Virus record (IMG/VR): IMGVR_UViG_3300025141_013686
Location: 1-36,179 of that record
DNA: 36,179 bases
Direction: 5' to 3' (one strand)
Source: a virus
Positions 1-7,531 of this stretch are shown piece after piece. Every line of letters begins with the position of its first letter. The first letter of the stretch is position 1. A program made the translations under genes and the position numbers. The notes below the pieces were generated by a model. It was not told the DNA's origin. It did not search any database and worked only from the letters and a program-made list of their open reading frames with translations.

Positions 1-2
1 TG

Positions 3-428
3 GTCAAACATTTTTTGCTCATCACAGACAATATTGATATAATAGTAATGTTGCAACCAACATCGCCTTTACGCACAAGCAAAGACATAGATAATGCCAT
101 TGACGCATTTTTTGAACAAGATGTTGATTCTTTGTTTTCTGCCGTTGAATTGGAAGATTTTTTTATTTGGGAGAGAGTCAATAATGGAAGCCTCCGAAGC
201 GTTAATTATGATTTCGAAAACAGACAACGAAGACAGGATATTCATGGACAATTTGTTGAAAATGGATCAATTTATGTATTTAAACCATCTGTTGTTTTGG
301 AACACGATAATAGACTCGGTGGAAAAATTGGCGTTTCTATTATGGAGCCGTGGAAAATACACGAAATAGACTCACATGATGATTTGGAGTTGTGCAGATT
401 TGTTTATAACCAAAAGGTATTAAAGTGA
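3..428 (+). CDS. CMP-sugar synthetase (acylneuraminate cytidylyltransferase family), 5' partial
   Basis: This is the C-terminal part of a nucleotide-sugar cytidylyltransferase. The reading frame is open from base 3 with no convincing start, because TTG at 15 lies inside conserved sequence, so the gene begins outside the window. The visible motif LQPTSPLRTSKDIDNAI is the family signature around the nucleotide and sugar site, and the tail with NGSIYVFKP and then EIDSHDDLEL matches the family's C-terminal end. Known members use CTP to activate sialic-acid-like nonulosonic acids or KDO as CMP-sugars in the cytoplasm. The actual substrate cannot be read here. The TGA stop overlaps the GTG start of the next gene by four bases, which suggests coupled translation. 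A nonulosonate synthase of the NeuB type would be the expected upstream partner, but it is not visible. Confidence 0.88.
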   Translation, partial: VKHFLLITDNIDIIVMLQPTSPLRTSKDIDNAIDAFFEQDVDSLFSAVELEDFFIWERVNNGSLRSVNYDFENRQRRQDIHGQFVENGSIYVFKPSVVLEHDNRLGGKIGVSIMEPWKIHEIDSHDDLELCRFVYNQKVLK

Positions 429-1396
429 GTGATAGATTAGTATACTTTAATGGCGACTTCGTACCGGAGTCCGAAGCAAAAATTTCAATTTATGATTCCG
501 CTCTAATGTTTGGGGATATGGTATTTGAAATGACACGTTCCTTTAATAAAAAACAATTCAAGCTGCGGGAGCATTTAGAGAGATTATATATTGGGATCAA
601 ATATTTACAAATTCCAATTAACATGACAATAGATGAAATGGAAGAGGCGGTCTATAAAACAATAGAAGTTAACGATCCATTGTTTGAAGATGACGATGAA
701 CATCGCATCATGATTGATGTTACAAGAGGACTTTTGGGTCTTTATGATACAAGGGTCGAGAGTGTGGATTCTGGTGTTAATGTTATCATTGCAGATTTCC
801 CATTGAGGTGGACGGTTGCCTCAATGGGTCATTTGTTTGACAAAGGGATTAACGCAGTTATCCCATCTCAACGAGCTATTCCCGCTCGTCTACTTGAGCC
901 AAAAATCAAAAATAGAAGCAGAATACACTATCTTATGGCAAATATTGAGGTATCGCAGTTTGCTGGTAGCGATAACTGGGCTCTCCTATTAGACGAAGAC
1001 GGCTTTATCGCAGAAGGAACAGGTGATAATTTCTTTATTGTTAAAAACGGCGCAATTATTACACCTGAAGGCAGAAACATTTTAAGAGGTATAAGTCGTG
1101 AATATATTTTCGAACTCGCCCAACAACATGGCTTAGATTGTTTTGAAACGAATATAGAACCTTATGATGTCTATACTGCTGATGAAGCATTTATGACAGG
1201 AACTCCATTTTGTTTGTTACCCGTTACCAAGTTGAATGGTCGTGAGATTGGAGACGGCAAGCCAGGAAGTATAACAACATTCTTGCTGGAGAAATGGAGT
1301 AAAAATGTCGGCGTGGATATTGTCTCCCAGATTAAGTCATATGCCGACGAGGTTAAGATAGAGTCACCATCACCTTATGAGTTTAAGAGAAAATAA
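425..1396 (+). CDS. PLP-dependent class IV aminotransferase (branched-chain / D-amino acid type)
   Basis: This 323-residue protein is a fold-type IV aminotransferase, the family of branched-chain aminotransferase, D-amino acid transaminase and aminodeoxychorismate lyase. Its length is normal for the family. The N-terminus has the typical YFNGDFVPESEAKI lead and a DSALMFGD segment. Lysine 162 in EPKIKNRSR is the likely Schiff-base lysine. The AEGTGDNFF motif near residues 196-204 and the ILRGISRE motif near 219-226 are the usual phosphate- and cofactor-binding elements. The start is GTG at 425, overlapping the previous stop by four bases, and the stop overlaps the next ATG by one. The setting between a cytidylyltransferase and a sugar epimerase suggests a role in sugar or amino-acid substituent synthesis, not in general amino-acid metabolism. 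The substrate is unknown. Confidence 0.88.
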   Translation: MSDRLVYFNGDFVPESEAKISIYDSALMFGDMVFEMTRSFNKKQFKLREHLERLYIGIKYLQIPINMTIDEMEEAVYKTIEVNDPLFEDDDEHRIMIDVTRGLLGLYDTRVESVDSGVNVIIADFPLRWTVASMGHLFDKGINAVIPSQRAIPARLLEPKIKNRSRIHYLMANIEVSQFAGSDNWALLLDEDGFIAEGTGDNFFIVKNGAIITPEGRNILRGISREYIFELAQQHGLDCFETNIEPYDVYTADEAFMTGTPFCLLPVTKLNGREIGDGKPGSITTFLLEKWSKNVGVDIVSQIKSYADEVKIESPSPYEFKRK

Positions 1397-2169
1397 TGAA
1401 TCTTGGAATAATACAAGGCAGATTATCGATGCCAGTTCGCAATCATATACAAGAGTTTCCACGTAATTGGAAAAAAGAATTTGAACTTCTCGACAGATGC
1501 GGATTACACCATATTGAATGGCTGATTACGAAAGGTACTGCAAAATCTAATCCTGCATTTGACGAAGCAACCTCTCTTAAGGAGTTTCCAATTAGTTCAT
1601 ATTGCGCCGATACATTGGTGGATATAGGGGTTACCGATGATAAATATCTTAAAGAACATTTACAACCAATTTGCGAGTCAGCCATTCGCAACGAGATAGG
1701 CACCATTACCATACCTCTTTTGGAGGATAGTAGTGTAGAAGATCCAAAACTTAGACAAAAATTTAAGGAACTTATATTGGAGTATGCAATACAATATCCA
1801 AATATAAAATTCTCTTTTGAATGTGAATTACCAATTGAGGAACTTCAAGACATATTAGAGTTATCTGATAATTTTTACGTTACTTATGACACTGGAAATA
1901 TTACATCATATGGTTTAGATCATACTGATTATATTAACGCTTTTCATGAACGAATAAATAACGTACATCTAAAAGATAGAACGTATGATGCGAAAACAGT
2001 TTATCCCACTACCGGAGATACTGATTTTAAACTAATTTTTGAAACTCTATCGTCTGTAGGGTATAATGGGCTTTATACATTACAGACCGCAAGAGGCAAA
2101 GCGGGCATAGAAATCATTACTATGATACAACACAAAAACATTTTAAAAGGACTATATGATGCAGAATAA
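1396..2169 (+). CDS. Sugar phosphate isomerase/epimerase-like TIM-barrel protein
   Basis: This 257-residue protein belongs to the xylose isomerase-like TIM-barrel family (AP endonuclease 2 fold). The start MNLGIIQGRLS is the usual first strand. Probable metal ligands sit where the family has them: Glu142 in FSFECEL, Asp165 in YDTGN and His191 in NVHLKDR. The fourth position, often Glu, appears to be Gln230 in YTLQTAR. Members isomerise or epimerise sugars, inositols and related polyols using a divalent metal. The ATG overlaps the preceding TAA by one base, and the 3' end overlaps the next gene by up to 14 bases. The context suggests it acts on a precursor of an activated sugar. The exact reaction is not deducible. 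Confidence 0.82.
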   Translation: MNLGIIQGRLSMPVRNHIQEFPRNWKKEFELLDRCGLHHIEWLITKGTAKSNPAFDEATSLKEFPISSYCADTLVDIGVTDDKYLKEHLQPICESAIRNEIGTITIPLLEDSSVEDPKLRQKFKELILEYAIQYPNIKFSFECELPIEELQDILELSDNFYVTYDTGNITSYGLDHTDYINAFHERINNVHLKDRTYDAKTVYPTTGDTDFKLIFETLSSVGYNGLYTLQTARGKAGIEIITMIQHKNILKGLYDAE

Positions 2170-2980
2170 CATTTTTGATCTCACGGGAAAAATTGCCGTC
2201 ATCACAGGCGCAGGTGGCATCTTGGGACCAAAGCATGCCGAAGCAATTATTGAGCATGGCGGAACGGTTATATTAACTGATTCTCACGAAGATAGAGCGG
2301 AAGATAAGGCAAGAACATTAAACGATAAATATGGAAAGGGCTCTGCTTATGCATATTATATGGACGTGACAAAAAAGGATACAATTCTTGCTGTTGCCAA
2401 TCAGTTAAGTAAAGTAGATATTTTAATCAACAACGCTGCGAAGGATCCCAAAGTCGAGGGCTCAAAAGGAATGTCGCCAAGCTCCAGATTTGAAACAATG
2501 ACACAGGAATATTGGGAAGAGGGAATCAGCGCTACACTACATGGCACCTTTCTCTGTTCACAAGTGTTTGCCAACAAGATGCTTGAAGATGGCGGCGGCG
2601 TAATCGTTAATATAGCCTCGTGTCTCGCCAACCTTGCACCAGACCAAAGAATTTATAGGCAGGAAGGTTTAGAAGAGGATATGCAGAATGTAAAGCCGAT
2701 TACTTATGTTGCATCGAAATGGGCTGTTGTTGGAATGACTAAATACTTAGCAACGTATTTTGCAGACCGTGGAATCCGGGTTAACTGCCTTAGCCCAACT
2801 GGCGTTTGGAATGAAAGAATTCCAGAGCATATGGTCAAAAGAATTGCGAATCTCAACCCAATGAATCGTATGGCTAACATCGATGAGTATAAAGGCGCAA
2901 TTGTCTTTTTGTGTTCAGACGCAAGCTCATATATGACGGGGACAAATTTGATTGTCGATGGTGGCAAAACTTCGTGGTAA
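2156..2980 (+). CDS. Short-chain dehydrogenase/reductase (SDR family)
   Basis: This is a classical SDR of 274 residues. The cofactor-binding glycine motif TGAGGILG is at about residues 17-24, NNAA at 92-95, the catalytic Ser155 follows in NIASC, and Tyr184 with Lys188 form the YxxxK motif in ITYVASK. The C-terminus YMTGTNLIVDGG is the usual last strand. It should oxidise or reduce a hydroxyl or keto group with NAD(P). Two adjacent ATG codons (2156 and 2159) could start it, both inside the end of the epimerase gene. Similar SDRs occur beside cytidylyltransferases in bacterial surface-sugar clusters, which fits this location. The substrate is unknown. Confidence 0.9.
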   Translation: MMQNNIFDLTGKIAVITGAGGILGPKHAEAIIEHGGTVILTDSHEDRAEDKARTLNDKYGKGSAYAYYMDVTKKDTILAVANQLSKVDILINNAAKDPKVEGSKGMSPSSRFETMTQEYWEEGISATLHGTFLCSQVFANKMLEDGGGVIVNIASCLANLAPDQRIYRQEGLEEDMQNVKPITYVASKWAVVGMTKYLATYFADRGIRVNCLSPTGVWNERIPEHMVKRIANLNPMNRMANIDEYKGAIVFLCSDASSYMTGTNLIVDGGKTSW

Positions 2981-2991
2981 CTGAATTGCCA

Positions 2992-3333
2992 ATGAAGCAT
3001 GTTCCCAAAGGATGGGGATGGGAGCGCTGGATTGTCAACAATGAAGAATATTGTGGAAAGCTCTTATTCTTCTATAAAGACAAGAAATGTTCCTGGCATT
3101 ATCACGTTTTAAAAGATGAGGTCTTTTATTTACAATCTGGCAAAATGTTGATAAAGTATTCAGATGAAGATAATATTGCAAATGCCAAAGAATTGGTTTT
3201 AAATGCTGGTGATAACTTTCACGTTTATCGAGGGCTACGACATAGAATGATTGCGCTGGAGGATTCTGAATTATTTGAATTTTCAACACAACACTTTGAT
3301 AGTGATAGCCACAGGATATTAAAGGGTGACTAA
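2992..3333 (+). CDS. Small cupin-domain protein
   Basis: This is a single cupin of about 113 residues. The first cupin motif is CSWHYHVLKDEVFY, giving probable metal ligands His36, His38 and Glu43. The second motif includes GLRHRM with His84. The N-terminus KHVPKGWGWERWIVNN resembles sugar-associated cupins of the mannose-6-phosphate isomerase type. I chose the ATG at 2992, but an in-frame GTG at 2974, overlapping the SDR gene, is possible because no clear ribosome binding site precedes either. Longer frames reaching back to 2911 lie inside the SDR gene and are not credible. Cupins in such clusters may isomerise, epimerise or bind sugars. The role here is unassigned. Confidence 0.75.
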   Translation: MKHVPKGWGWERWIVNNEEYCGKLLFFYKDKKCSWHYHVLKDEVFYLQSGKMLIKYSDEDNIANAKELVLNAGDNFHVYRGLRHRMIALEDSELFEFSTQHFDSDSHRILKGD

Positions 3334-3343
3334 GGACGGAATT

Positions 3344-3694
3344 ATGAAAGTAGCTACAGTAATAGAGCGACAAATTAAAGAAAGAACAAGAGAGGTGTGT
3401 CTCAAAAATACATTACCCGAACTTCCGACACACATTGTTGCAACGGACTCAATTGGCGAAGTAATTGAAAAAATGGTGATTCTTCACATTCGAACGTGGA
3501 TGCTTGAAGACGCAATAACCGAAGCCGAAACCGATAAAGAGATTGCCGATCTGAAAAGAAAAATTGACATCTGTTTTAAACAAAAAAGACCAAAATATAT
3601 TGAGGCAATTAATGCGATGATTGATAATGCAATTATACACGGGCATACATTAAAAGAAGATTCTGTTAAACTATATGGAAGGACAAAAAAATGA
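3344..3694 (+). CDS. DUF4254-like protein
   Basis: This 116-residue protein resembles the DUF4254 family. The middle has HIRTWMLEDA (about 48-57) followed by DKEIADLKRKID (about 64-75), close to the family pattern in which a Trp and a Leu-Glu-Asp are followed by a basic helix containing Lys-Arg and Ile-Asp. Members are often encoded beside lipooligosaccharide glycosyltransferases, and no activity is established. The ATG at 3344 is chosen because AAGGA lies about eight bases upstream. A GTG at 3326 in the same frame would overlap the cupin but has poorer spacing. The stop overlaps the ATG of the next gene in an ATGA arrangement. The family assignment rests on memory of the motif. Confidence 0.6.
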   Translation: MKVATVIERQIKERTREVCLKNTLPELPTHIVATDSIGEVIEKMVILHIRTWMLEDAITEAETDKEIADLKRKIDICFKQKRPKYIEAINAMIDNAIIHGHTLKEDSVKLYGRTKK

Positions 3695-4806
3695 AAAAAA
3701 CTTTGTTTATCTTCGGTCCTTACGACGAATTTACTTTATTTATAAAATTCAATAGTCTTATTCGCAGGGAGAAACAAAAAAAAGAATATGATGAGATTAT
3801 TGCAATTGTTCCATATTGCGCCGCTGGCGTGATTTCGGAAGCCGATAAAATTCTTACCGTTAGCCACCAATTTCATAGAAATACGGAGAGTGAGTACCCG
3901 AGAGTGCTGGAACTGAAAACTCCCGCCTCAAGCCTGGAGCCAGATCCCGGAGTTCGAGAGCACATTGGATATGTACGTTCGGGTTTTCTATCGCTAGCAC
4001 TGCGATATATTAGACAGAATTTTGATAACTATGATGTAGCTATGTATACCGAAAAAAATCACTCCTATCGTAGATACTTCCTTCACGAATTCAGCAGCGA
4101 GCGGGTGGTGGGTACACTGAAAGCCCTCGATGCTTTTGATATTAAGCGCAATCCATCTTCAGAGGGCTGCGTATACCACGATCAGTTTGTTGATGTTGCG
4201 AAGAATCTAGGAGAAGGGATGGAGTTGCTGCCGTTTAAGGAAGACTACCATACAATAAAAAATTCATATGGTGATTATTTTGACGAAAAAACATATGTAA
4301 TTCACTCTCGCGGCTTTAAATACAAACAACCGGGCGTGTATAATGCAGAGCACGGGATGAACAGCTTGGGATATCGTCCGATTATTAAAAAATTAATGGA
4401 TGAGGGATATAAATTCATTAATGTCGGTTTCCCACCTGCGGATTTAGGCATACAACATGCCAACTATACTCCATGCAATCTTAGCCTCTCTTATTCGGAG
4501 CATTTATCTTTCTGTCGTCTTGCGGCTGGATGGATAATGTTTAGCGATGCTGGTGGTTGGTTGATACATATTTGTTCGGATCTAGATATCTTTTCAATTG
4601 GTCCCGAGTGGGCGCATTTTAGTACAGGAGCACACGGTTATAAACCGCTACTAGAAAATAGGCTACTACGGAAGGAACTTTACACAGCAGATCTTCGCAA
4701 TGGAACTCCTAAAGAGTTATATGGGTATATAAGAGCCCACAAACCAACGATATATAACGACAAACTACCAAGTTTAAAACAAAGGGTAATAGTAATTGAT
4801 GAATGA
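3691..4806 (+). CDS. Probable glycosyltransferase (GT-B-like), family not identified
   Basis: This 371-residue protein has no signal peptide or obvious membrane segment. It starts with a Rossmann-like strand (KKTLFIFGPYDEFTLFI), and the second half holds YVIHSRGFKY at about 202-211, a helix then YKFINVGFPP at about 240-249, and MFSDAGGW at about 283-290. This order resembles the C-terminal nucleotide-sugar domain of GT-B enzymes, where a basic strand is followed by a glycine-rich acceptor or donor loop. A good SD (AAGGA) precedes the ATG, and the start overlaps the previous stop by four bases. Placement next to GDP-fucose and CMP-sugar genes supports a transferase that uses one of those donors. 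It could instead be a different Rossmann-fold polysaccharide enzyme. Confidence 0.5.
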   Translation: MKKTLFIFGPYDEFTLFIKFNSLIRREKQKKEYDEIIAIVPYCAAGVISEADKILTVSHQFHRNTESEYPRVLELKTPASSLEPDPGVREHIGYVRSGFLSLALRYIRQNFDNYDVAMYTEKNHSYRRYFLHEFSSERVVGTLKALDAFDIKRNPSSEGCVYHDQFVDVAKNLGEGMELLPFKEDYHTIKNSYGDYFDEKTYVIHSRGFKYKQPGVYNAEHGMNSLGYRPIIKKLMDEGYKFINVGFPPADLGIQHANYTPCNLSLSYSEHLSFCRLAAGWIMFSDAGGWLIHICSDLDIFSIGPEWAHFSTGAHGYKPLLENRLLRKELYTADLRNGTPKELYGYIRAHKPTIYNDKLPSLKQRVIVIDE

Positions 4807-5707
4807 AAAACATGAAAGAGTTCTTGTAACAGGTGGAACCGGCTTTGTTGGAAAAAATTTACAAGAGCAAAAACCCAATTGGATTTATGTCTCTTCTAAG
4901 CACTATGATTTAACTATTCCAAATGAGTGTCGTCAAATGTATAGAGACACCCAGCCAGATGCAGTTATCCACTTAGCTGCGAGAGTAGGCAGTATAAAAG
5001 ACAATACCGAAAATCAAGCAGAATATTATTTTCAAAATACAATGATTAACACCAATGTTGTTCACGAAGCATATAAAGGAGGCATCAAGAGGCTTTTAGC
5101 CTCATTAAGCACATGTGCCTTCCCAGATAAGCTTGAATCTTATCCCTTTACTGAACAGGATCTATTAAGAGGACCACCAGCACCAACTAATTTTTCATAT
5201 GGGCATACTAAAAGATCGCTCCATGTTCAATGTCATTCTTATAGAAAGCAATATGGGCTAAACTACTCTACGTTTTGCCCGTCAAATATTTACGGACCAG
5301 CAGATCATTTTGATAGTGAAGCTTCACATTTTGTCCCATCTTTAGTAAGCAAGTTGTACAATTTAAAAAATAATACTTTAACACTATGGGGAACCGGTAC
5401 CCCATTAAGACAACAATTATATGTTGATGATTTGGCGACAATTATACCAATTCTTTTGGAACACCACAATACAGAACTACCGCTAATTGTTGCACCTGAC
5501 GAAAATTTGAGTATAAACCAAATGGCTAATATTGCAATTAAAAAACTGAATAAAAATGTTATAATAGAATACAATGGAGAGTTAGATGGACAACATCGAA
5601 AAGATGGCGACAATTCTAAGTTAAAACAAATAATTGGTGATTTTGAATTTACCTCGTTTGAACAGGGAATAGAAAAAACATACCAATGGTATAAGGAACA
5701 CAGATGA
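4799..5707 (+). CDS. fcl: GDP-L-fucose synthase
   Basis: This 302-residue NAD(P)-dependent epimerase/reductase has the full set of GDP-L-fucose synthase landmarks. TGGTGFVG is at about 11-18, Ser104 and Cys106 are in LSTCAFPD, Tyr134 and Lys138 are in YGHTK, His177 is in SHFVPSL, and an Arg is at about 204 in [12 protein letters not shown]. These align with the catalytic Ser, Cys, Tyr, Lys and His of the Escherichia coli enzyme, so I expect activity. It converts GDP-4-keto-6-deoxymannose to GDP-L-fucose in the cytoplasm by 3,5-epimerisation and reduction. The ATG at 4799 is preferred to an upstream TTG at 4796. It overlaps the glycosyltransferase gene by eight bases and gmd by four. The partner enzyme that makes its substrate is the next gene. 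Confidence 0.92.
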   Translation: MNEKHERVLVTGGTGFVGKNLQEQKPNWIYVSSKHYDLTIPNECRQMYRDTQPDAVIHLAARVGSIKDNTENQAEYYFQNTMINTNVVHEAYKGGIKRLLASLSTCAFPDKLESYPFTEQDLLRGPPAPTNFSYGHTKRSLHVQCHSYRKQYGLNYSTFCPSNIYGPADHFDSEASHFVPSLVSKLYNLKNNTLTLWGTGTPLRQQLYVDDLATIIPILLEHHNTELPLIVAPDENLSINQMANIAIKKLNKNVIIEYNGELDGQHRKDGDNSKLKQIIGDFEFTSFEQGIEKTYQWYKEHR

Positions 5708-6690
5708 AAAAGACAGCGCTAATAACCGGTGTTACAGGACAAGATGGCTCTTATTTGGCAGAACTTTTGTTAAATAAGGGATATCGTGTGATCGGTATGA
5801 AAAGAAGAACTTCCTTGATTAATACTAATAGAATCGACCACATATTTGAAGATAATGATAAAATCATGAATTTCGATCTTGTCTATGGAAACTTAAATGA
5901 TTCCGGTGCACTGCACAGATTGTTGATTAAATATAAACCAGATGAGATTTATAATTTAGGAGCACAATCTCATGTGCGAGTTTCGTTTGACACACCGGAA
6001 GAGACTACAGAATATGTAGCGATGGGTACGCTTAGACTTTTAGAGGCAACCAGAAACATATGCCCCAAATCAAGATTTTATCAAGCATCATCGTCAGAAA
6101 TGTTTGGCGACAATCCTGACATTCCCCACAATGAAGAGACACATCTCGCACCCGCCTCACCATACGCTTGTTCAAAAGTGTATGCTCACCATTTAATAAG
6201 AAATTATCGTGAAAGTTATAACCTTCACGCATCCAGCGGGATACTCTTTAATCACGAGTCTCCACGAAGAGGAGAAACGTTTGTCACCCGCAAAATCACA
6301 AGAGCCGCAGCAAGAATCAAGCTAGGTCTTCAGGATGATCTATATTTGGGAAACTTAGATGCAAAAAGAGACTGGGGCTTTGCTGGTGATTACGTAGAAG
6401 CCATGTGGCTAATGTTACAACAAGACGAGCCAGATGATTATGTGATTGCAACTGGAGAGTCTTATAGCGTTCAGCAGTTTTTAGAATTTGTCTTTGATTA
6501 CGCTGAATTAGACATTGACAAATATTTAAAAATAGACGAAAGACTATTTAGACCACATGAAGTACCTTATTTATTGGGCAACCCATCTAAAGCAAAACGT
6601 AAGCTAAACTGGAGTCCCAAAGTTAATTTTGAAGAACTGGCTATTATGATGTATGAGTCAGACCTAAAAAGCATAAAAAAGGAGAATTAA
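5704..6690 (+). CDS. gmd: GDP-mannose 4,6-dehydratase
   Basis: This 328-residue enzyme catalyses the first step of GDP-fucose synthesis, turning GDP-mannose into GDP-4-keto-6-deoxymannose. The cofactor motif [10 protein letters not shown] is at about 9-18, and [12 protein letters not shown] near 84-95 is characteristic. The active site shows ASSSEMFG with Glu132, plus Tyr154 and Lys158 in YACSK. The Thr found in the E. coli motif ASTSE is Ser here, a conservative change. [17 protein letters not shown] near 183-199 is a hallmark of GMD over other SDR sugar enzymes. Length is slightly shorter than the bacterial norm. The ATG overlaps the fcl stop as ATGA. It completes a two-enzyme GDP-fucose route and ends the glycan cassette, one base before the next start. 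Confidence 0.95.
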   Translation: MKKTALITGVTGQDGSYLAELLLNKGYRVIGMKRRTSLINTNRIDHIFEDNDKIMNFDLVYGNLNDSGALHRLLIKYKPDEIYNLGAQSHVRVSFDTPEETTEYVAMGTLRLLEATRNICPKSRFYQASSSEMFGDNPDIPHNEETHLAPASPYACSKVYAHHLIRNYRESYNLHASSGILFNHESPRRGETFVTRKITRAAARIKLGLQDDLYLGNLDAKRDWGFAGDYVEAMWLMLQQDEPDDYVIATGESYSVQQFLEFVFDYAELDIDKYLKIDERLFRPHEVPYLLGNPSKAKRKLNWSPKVNFEELAIMMYESDLKSIKKEN

Positions 6691-6691
6691 T

Positions 6692-6937
6692 ATGCAACTT
6701 TCAAATCAAGCACTGGGAGCGCTTATGCTCGCACTACAAAATTCTTTAATGAATCAGACGGATATTGTTCCGGTATTAAAAGAACTTACATTTACTGATA
6801 CTAATGATGGGCTCGTTGTTGACAACCCGCCAATTGTTGACATGTCCAACGAGCCCGAAGAAGACGCAGACGGCAGCGCAATATTTCAAGCATATGTAGA
6901 AGAAATGGAAAACACAGACAAACCCACCACATCTTAA
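6692..6937 (+). CDS. Small acidic phage protein, function unknown
   Basis: This 81-residue protein has a helical N-terminus (NQALGALMLALQNSLMNQ) followed by an acidic tail rich in Asp and Glu (NEPEEDADG). It starts one base after the gmd stop with a strong AAGGAG about eight bases upstream, so it should be well translated. The N-terminal pattern reminds me of short conserved proteins in marine T4-like phages, but no function is known to me. It has no signal peptide or membrane segment. Its position marks the change from sugar genes to phage genes. Confidence 0.65.
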   Translation: MQLSNQALGALMLALQNSLMNQTDIVPVLKELTFTDTNDGLVVDNPPIVDMSNEPEEDADGSAIFQAYVEEMENTDKPTTS

Positions 6938-6938
6938 G

Positions 6939-7214
6939 ATGCCGAAATATGTATATAGGTGTTTAGAATGTGAACAAGTTTATGAAATCGTTCATTCGTT
7001 TGGAGAAGTAATTGAAACTTGCTTGCAGCTAAACGAATATAGCGAATGCGCCACTACATCTAAGGTACAGAGAATGCCACAATATGTTAATCTTGTTAAA
7101 AAAGAAAACAAAGAGACACAGGTGGGACAAGTCGTTAATGACTTTATTAAAACGACAAAAGAAGAAATAAACACATACAAAAAAGAGTTACAAGAATGGA
7201 CATACAAAAAATAG
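6939..7214 (+). CDS. FmdB-like zinc-ribbon protein with degenerate second knuckle
   Basis: This 91-residue protein begins MPKYVYRCLECEQVYEI, the usual start of FmdB-type putative regulatory zinc ribbons. Cys8 and Cys11 form a normal first knuckle. The second pair is spread out as Cys28 and Cys37 in place of the usual CxxC, so metal binding may be altered. After the ribbon comes a Lys/Glu-rich helical tail of about 40 residues. It starts one base after the preceding stop with no clear SD, suggesting translational coupling, and its 3' end overlaps the next gene by 19 bases. The role is unknown, and such ribbons are common in phages near late-regulation genes. Confidence 0.65.
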   Translation: MPKYVYRCLECEQVYEIVHSFGEVIETCLQLNEYSECATTSKVQRMPQYVNLVKKENKETQVGQVVNDFIKTTKEEINTYKKELQEWTYKK

Positions 7215-7531
7215 ACCTATTCTATATAATTTTTGGCTTATCGCTGACATTCAATATTGTTTTTGTTTGGTATATACGAGCAATATTAAAAAAGTTGTTT
7301 TTCATATCAGACAATATTGATACAATATCAGAAGTAAACATTAATTTTGCCCAACATATTGAGGTGCTTTATGAACAAGAAAGATATTTTGGAGAACCTG
7401 CCATTGAAGAGTTATTGGCACACTCAAAGCACGTTGCCGAACAAATGAAAGTTTTTGATGATATATTGGCTGACCTAGACTTTATAGAAGAGAAAGCAGC
7501 GGATCGCGAACAAGAGTCCTCTGCACCATGA
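7196..7531 (+). CDS. Single-pass membrane protein of unknown function
   Basis: This 111-residue protein has one predicted membrane helix at about residues 8-28 (FYIIFGLSLTFNIVFVWYIR), followed by basic residues, then a helical soluble tail ending in acidic and polar residues. The positive residues after the helix suggest the C-terminal part is cytoplasmic. Similar short membrane proteins with a helix, then SDNIDTISE-like and YFGEPAIEELL-like segments, seem to recur in marine T4-like phages, as I recall them. No function is known to me. It overlaps the zinc-ribbon gene by 19 bases and the sigma-factor gene by four (ATGA). Confidence 0.65.
   Translation: MDIQKIDLFYIIFGLSLTFNIVFVWYIRAILKKLFFISDNIDTISEVNINFAQHIEVLYEQERYFGEPAIEELLAHSKHVAEQMKVFDDILADLDFIEEKAADREQESSAP

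Noticed and set aside
2911-2991. Longer start for the cupin inside the SDR gene
   Set aside because: It would overlap the end of the SDR by about 70 bases, and the added residues do not resemble a cupin N-terminus.
1-6690. Interpretation of the sugar cassette as a bacterial host fragment
   Set aside because: The gene phase, strand and tight spacing continue into the phage genes without a break (gmd stop to next ATG is one base), and base composition is similar on both sides. An assembly chimera remains possible but is not indicated.
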